A program made the translations under genes and the position numbers. A model generated the notes under the pieces. The model searched no databases, was not told the origin of the DNA, and saw only the letters and a program-made list of their open reading frames with translations. Shown piece after piece: positions 5,366 to 6,600 of a DNA stretch of 6,600 nucleotides; the first letter of the stretch is position 1; each line of letters opens with the position of its first letter. Location: positions 1 through 6,600 of the forward strand of contig CATMIT010000079.1 in the NCBI GenBank assembly GCA_950069165.1, in the 5' to 3' direction. Source of the stretch: an uncultured Flavobacteriales bacterium (GTDB lineage: Bacteria > Bacteroidota > Bacteroidia > Flavobacteriales > BACL11).

Positions 5366-6600
5366 ATGAAGTTTTTAAGCAAAAAATATCTTTTTCTTCT
5401 TTTTGTTATTTTGTTAAGTCCAACTTTCATTTGGTCGCAAAATGCAATCCTTATTTTTAATGAAGATTTTGAAAGTGGAACAAACCTTTTTATTGCTGAC
5501 TCATCTTTCGGTTTACCTCAAGGAGTAAATTCTTGGATTACCAATAATGAGTATAATGGAAACGGAATCTACCCAAACACTACTAGTCAAGCTAGTACTG
5601 TTTCTGGGACAATTGGAAATCCGAATGGCTATTATTTGCATATTACTGACACTACTCAAATTACAAATGTTTCCAATGCTAATTTTCAGCCCAATTCAAC
5701 TTCCGATCATTTTTATGTGTTAGATAGGAGTTTCTGTACCCTTGGTTTTGATAGCATAGAATTTTCTTTTTTCTATTTATGTGAGGGTTCTGCTAATGCT
5801 TATGCGGAGGTTTTTTACAGCATTGATGGAGGAAATTGGATTTCGACTGGAAATCAATACAATAGTCAAACGCTTTGGAAAAATGAAAGGATAATGAACC
5901 CTGCCTTTAACAATGTTTTTGATTTGCGCTTTGGTTTCCGGTGGGTAAATGCCAGTTCAACATTGGCCAATTCCATATCATTTGGAGTAGATGATATTTT
6001 CTTAGTAGGAAATTTTAACCAAACTACTAATCCAATTGATATTAATATTACTTATCTTTCTGATAGTGTAATTTGTCAAGGCAATTTCCTTATTTTTGGT
6101 TTCGAAATATCAGATACTCTTTGTGGCGGACAATACCTCATTGAACTTTCGGATGCCAATGGGAATTTTGCCAATCCTACAGCTCTTTGGACAACTACTA
6201 TGTTTTACCCAAATACCTCTTCCCTACTAATGATTCAGATTCCTAATTTGGCAACAGCAAGCACTTGCTACAAGCTTAGAGTGAATAGAATCTCTCCTTC
6301 TCCTCAAATTACTGGGGTTGCATCTGTCTGTTTTGAAGTTGCTGTTTGTCCGAATAATATAATTACAGGTCCTACTCCTCCTGTTGTAACTATGGATACT
6401 GCAGATGTTTGTATTGGAAGTGTAATTGATATTCCTTTTTATGCTATTGGCGTTTATCTTTCTGGAAATATTTTTACTGCTTATCTTTCCGATTCCTCTG
6501 GGAGTTTTGCTAATCCTACCCAAATAGGACAATTGCCAAGCAATCAAACTTTTGATCCTAATCTTCCTCCTTATTTACCTGGAAATGTAAGCGGTATAGT
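5366..6600 (+). CDS. Secreted repeat-containing surface protein (3' end outside window)
   Basis: The frame is open from the ATG to the window end: 411 full codons and no stop, so the C-terminus is unseen. Residues 1-24 form a Sec signal peptide: basic MKFLSKK, a Leu/Phe/Ile core, and probable cleavage after Ser24 before Gln25, a common Bacteroidota pattern. Residues about 32-214 form a predicted beta-sandwich domain starting NEDFESG, with Cys124 and Cys139, SIDGG, and an ending FGVDDIFLVG. This pattern resembles MAM, cleaved-adhesin and concanavalin-like domains. Residues from about 229 onward are tandem repeats of about 112 residues, each with a Cys-x-Gly near its start and LSDxxGxFANPT in the middle; the first also has CYKLRVNRISPSP. 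Such modules are familiar in large Bacteroidota proteins exported by the type IX system, where they act as adhesins or enzyme scaffolds. A C-terminal sorting domain is therefore expected beyond the window but cannot be shown. No catalytic residues are recognised, and the specific function is unknown. Confidence 0.85.
   Translation, partial: MKFLSKKYLFLLFVILLSPTFIWSQNAILIFNEDFESGTNLFIADSSFGLPQGVNSWITNNEYNGNGIYPNTTSQASTVSGTIGNPNGYYLHITDTTQITNVSNANFQPNSTSDHFYVLDRSFCTLGFDSIEFSFFYLCEGSANAYAEVFYSIDGGNWISTGNQYNSQTLWKNERIMNPAFNNVFDLRFGFRWVNASSTLANSISFGVDDIFLVGNFNQTTNPIDINITYLSDSVICQGNFLIFGFEISDTLCGGQYLIELSDANGNFANPTALWTTTMFYPNTSSLLMIQIPNLATASTCYKLRVNRISPSPQITGVASVCFEVAVCPNNIITGPTPPVVTMDTADVCIGSVIDIPFYAIGVYLSGNIFTAYLSDSSGSFANPTQIGQLPSNQTFDPNLPPYLPGNVSGI
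6050..6600 (+). repeat. Tandem coding repeats of about 112 residues in the surface protein
   Basis: Copy 1 covers about residues 229-340 and copy 2 starts at about 341 and is cut by the window edge. Anchors are the Cys-x-Gly motif (Cys237 and Cys349, 112 residues apart) and the LSDxxGxFANPT motif (Asp263 and Asp376, 113 apart). Nine of the 12 residues in the second motif are identical, and 29 of the 36 underlying bases also match, so the duplication is visible in DNA. The rest of the unit has diverged more. This looks like an Ig-like stalk built by unit duplication; the copy number beyond the window is unknown. Confidence 0.7.

Noticed and set aside
6227..6547. 106-codon open frame on the minus strand
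   Set aside because: It is antisense to the surface-protein gene, whose + strand frame has a signal peptide, recognisable repeats and no stops. The minus product is an Asn/Ser/Ile/Arg-rich low-complexity shadow.

Overview
The window reads as a chromosomal segment of a low-GC member of the Bacteroidota. The evidence is the A/T-rich composition, three exact matches to the Bacteroidota -7 promoter element TAnnTTTG placed just upstream of genes, the absence of Shine-Dalgarno sequences, a short DivIC/FtsB-type protein encoded directly before methylmalonyl-CoA mutase, and a secreted repeat protein of the kind common in gliding or type IX-secreting Bacteroidota. I cannot name the genus from this sequence.

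Layout, all on the + strand. Positions 1-195 are non-coding. They hold short degenerate repeats, a perfect inverted repeat, a -7 promoter element and a run of 16 A that ends in the A of the next start codon. Positions 196-1824 encode the complete 542-residue L-glutamate gamma-semialdehyde dehydrogenase PruA. A strong intrinsic terminator follows at about 1838-1868, and a new -7 element at 1872-1879. Positions 1885-2205 encode a GTG-started 106-residue DivIC/FtsB-like membrane protein. It overlaps by 8 bases the 998-residue methylmalonyl-CoA mutase gene at 2198-5194. After a 171-base gap with another -7 element, a secreted surface protein begins at 5366 and runs off the window end.

How the genes work together. 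PruA is the second enzyme of proline catabolism and feeds glutamate to central metabolism. Its terminator makes it a separate transcription unit. The DivIC-like gene and the mutase form one translationally overlapping unit. Their products have no obvious shared biochemistry: one belongs to the cell-division scaffold and the other interconverts methylmalonyl-CoA and succinyl-CoA. The secreted protein looks like an independent unit for the cell surface.

The most notable point is that the mutase is one continuous frame in which a shortened, catalytically degenerate small-subunit (MutA-like) half is joined to a complete catalytic and B12-binding large-subunit (MutB) half. These subunits are usually two separate genes in this phylum. 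Second are two unusual 5' ends: a promoter that appears to start transcription at or next to the GTG codon of the divIC-like gene, and a pruA leader that is almost entirely poly(A). I see no mobile element, CRISPR array, tRNA or rRNA, and nothing that convincingly forms a wholly new system.
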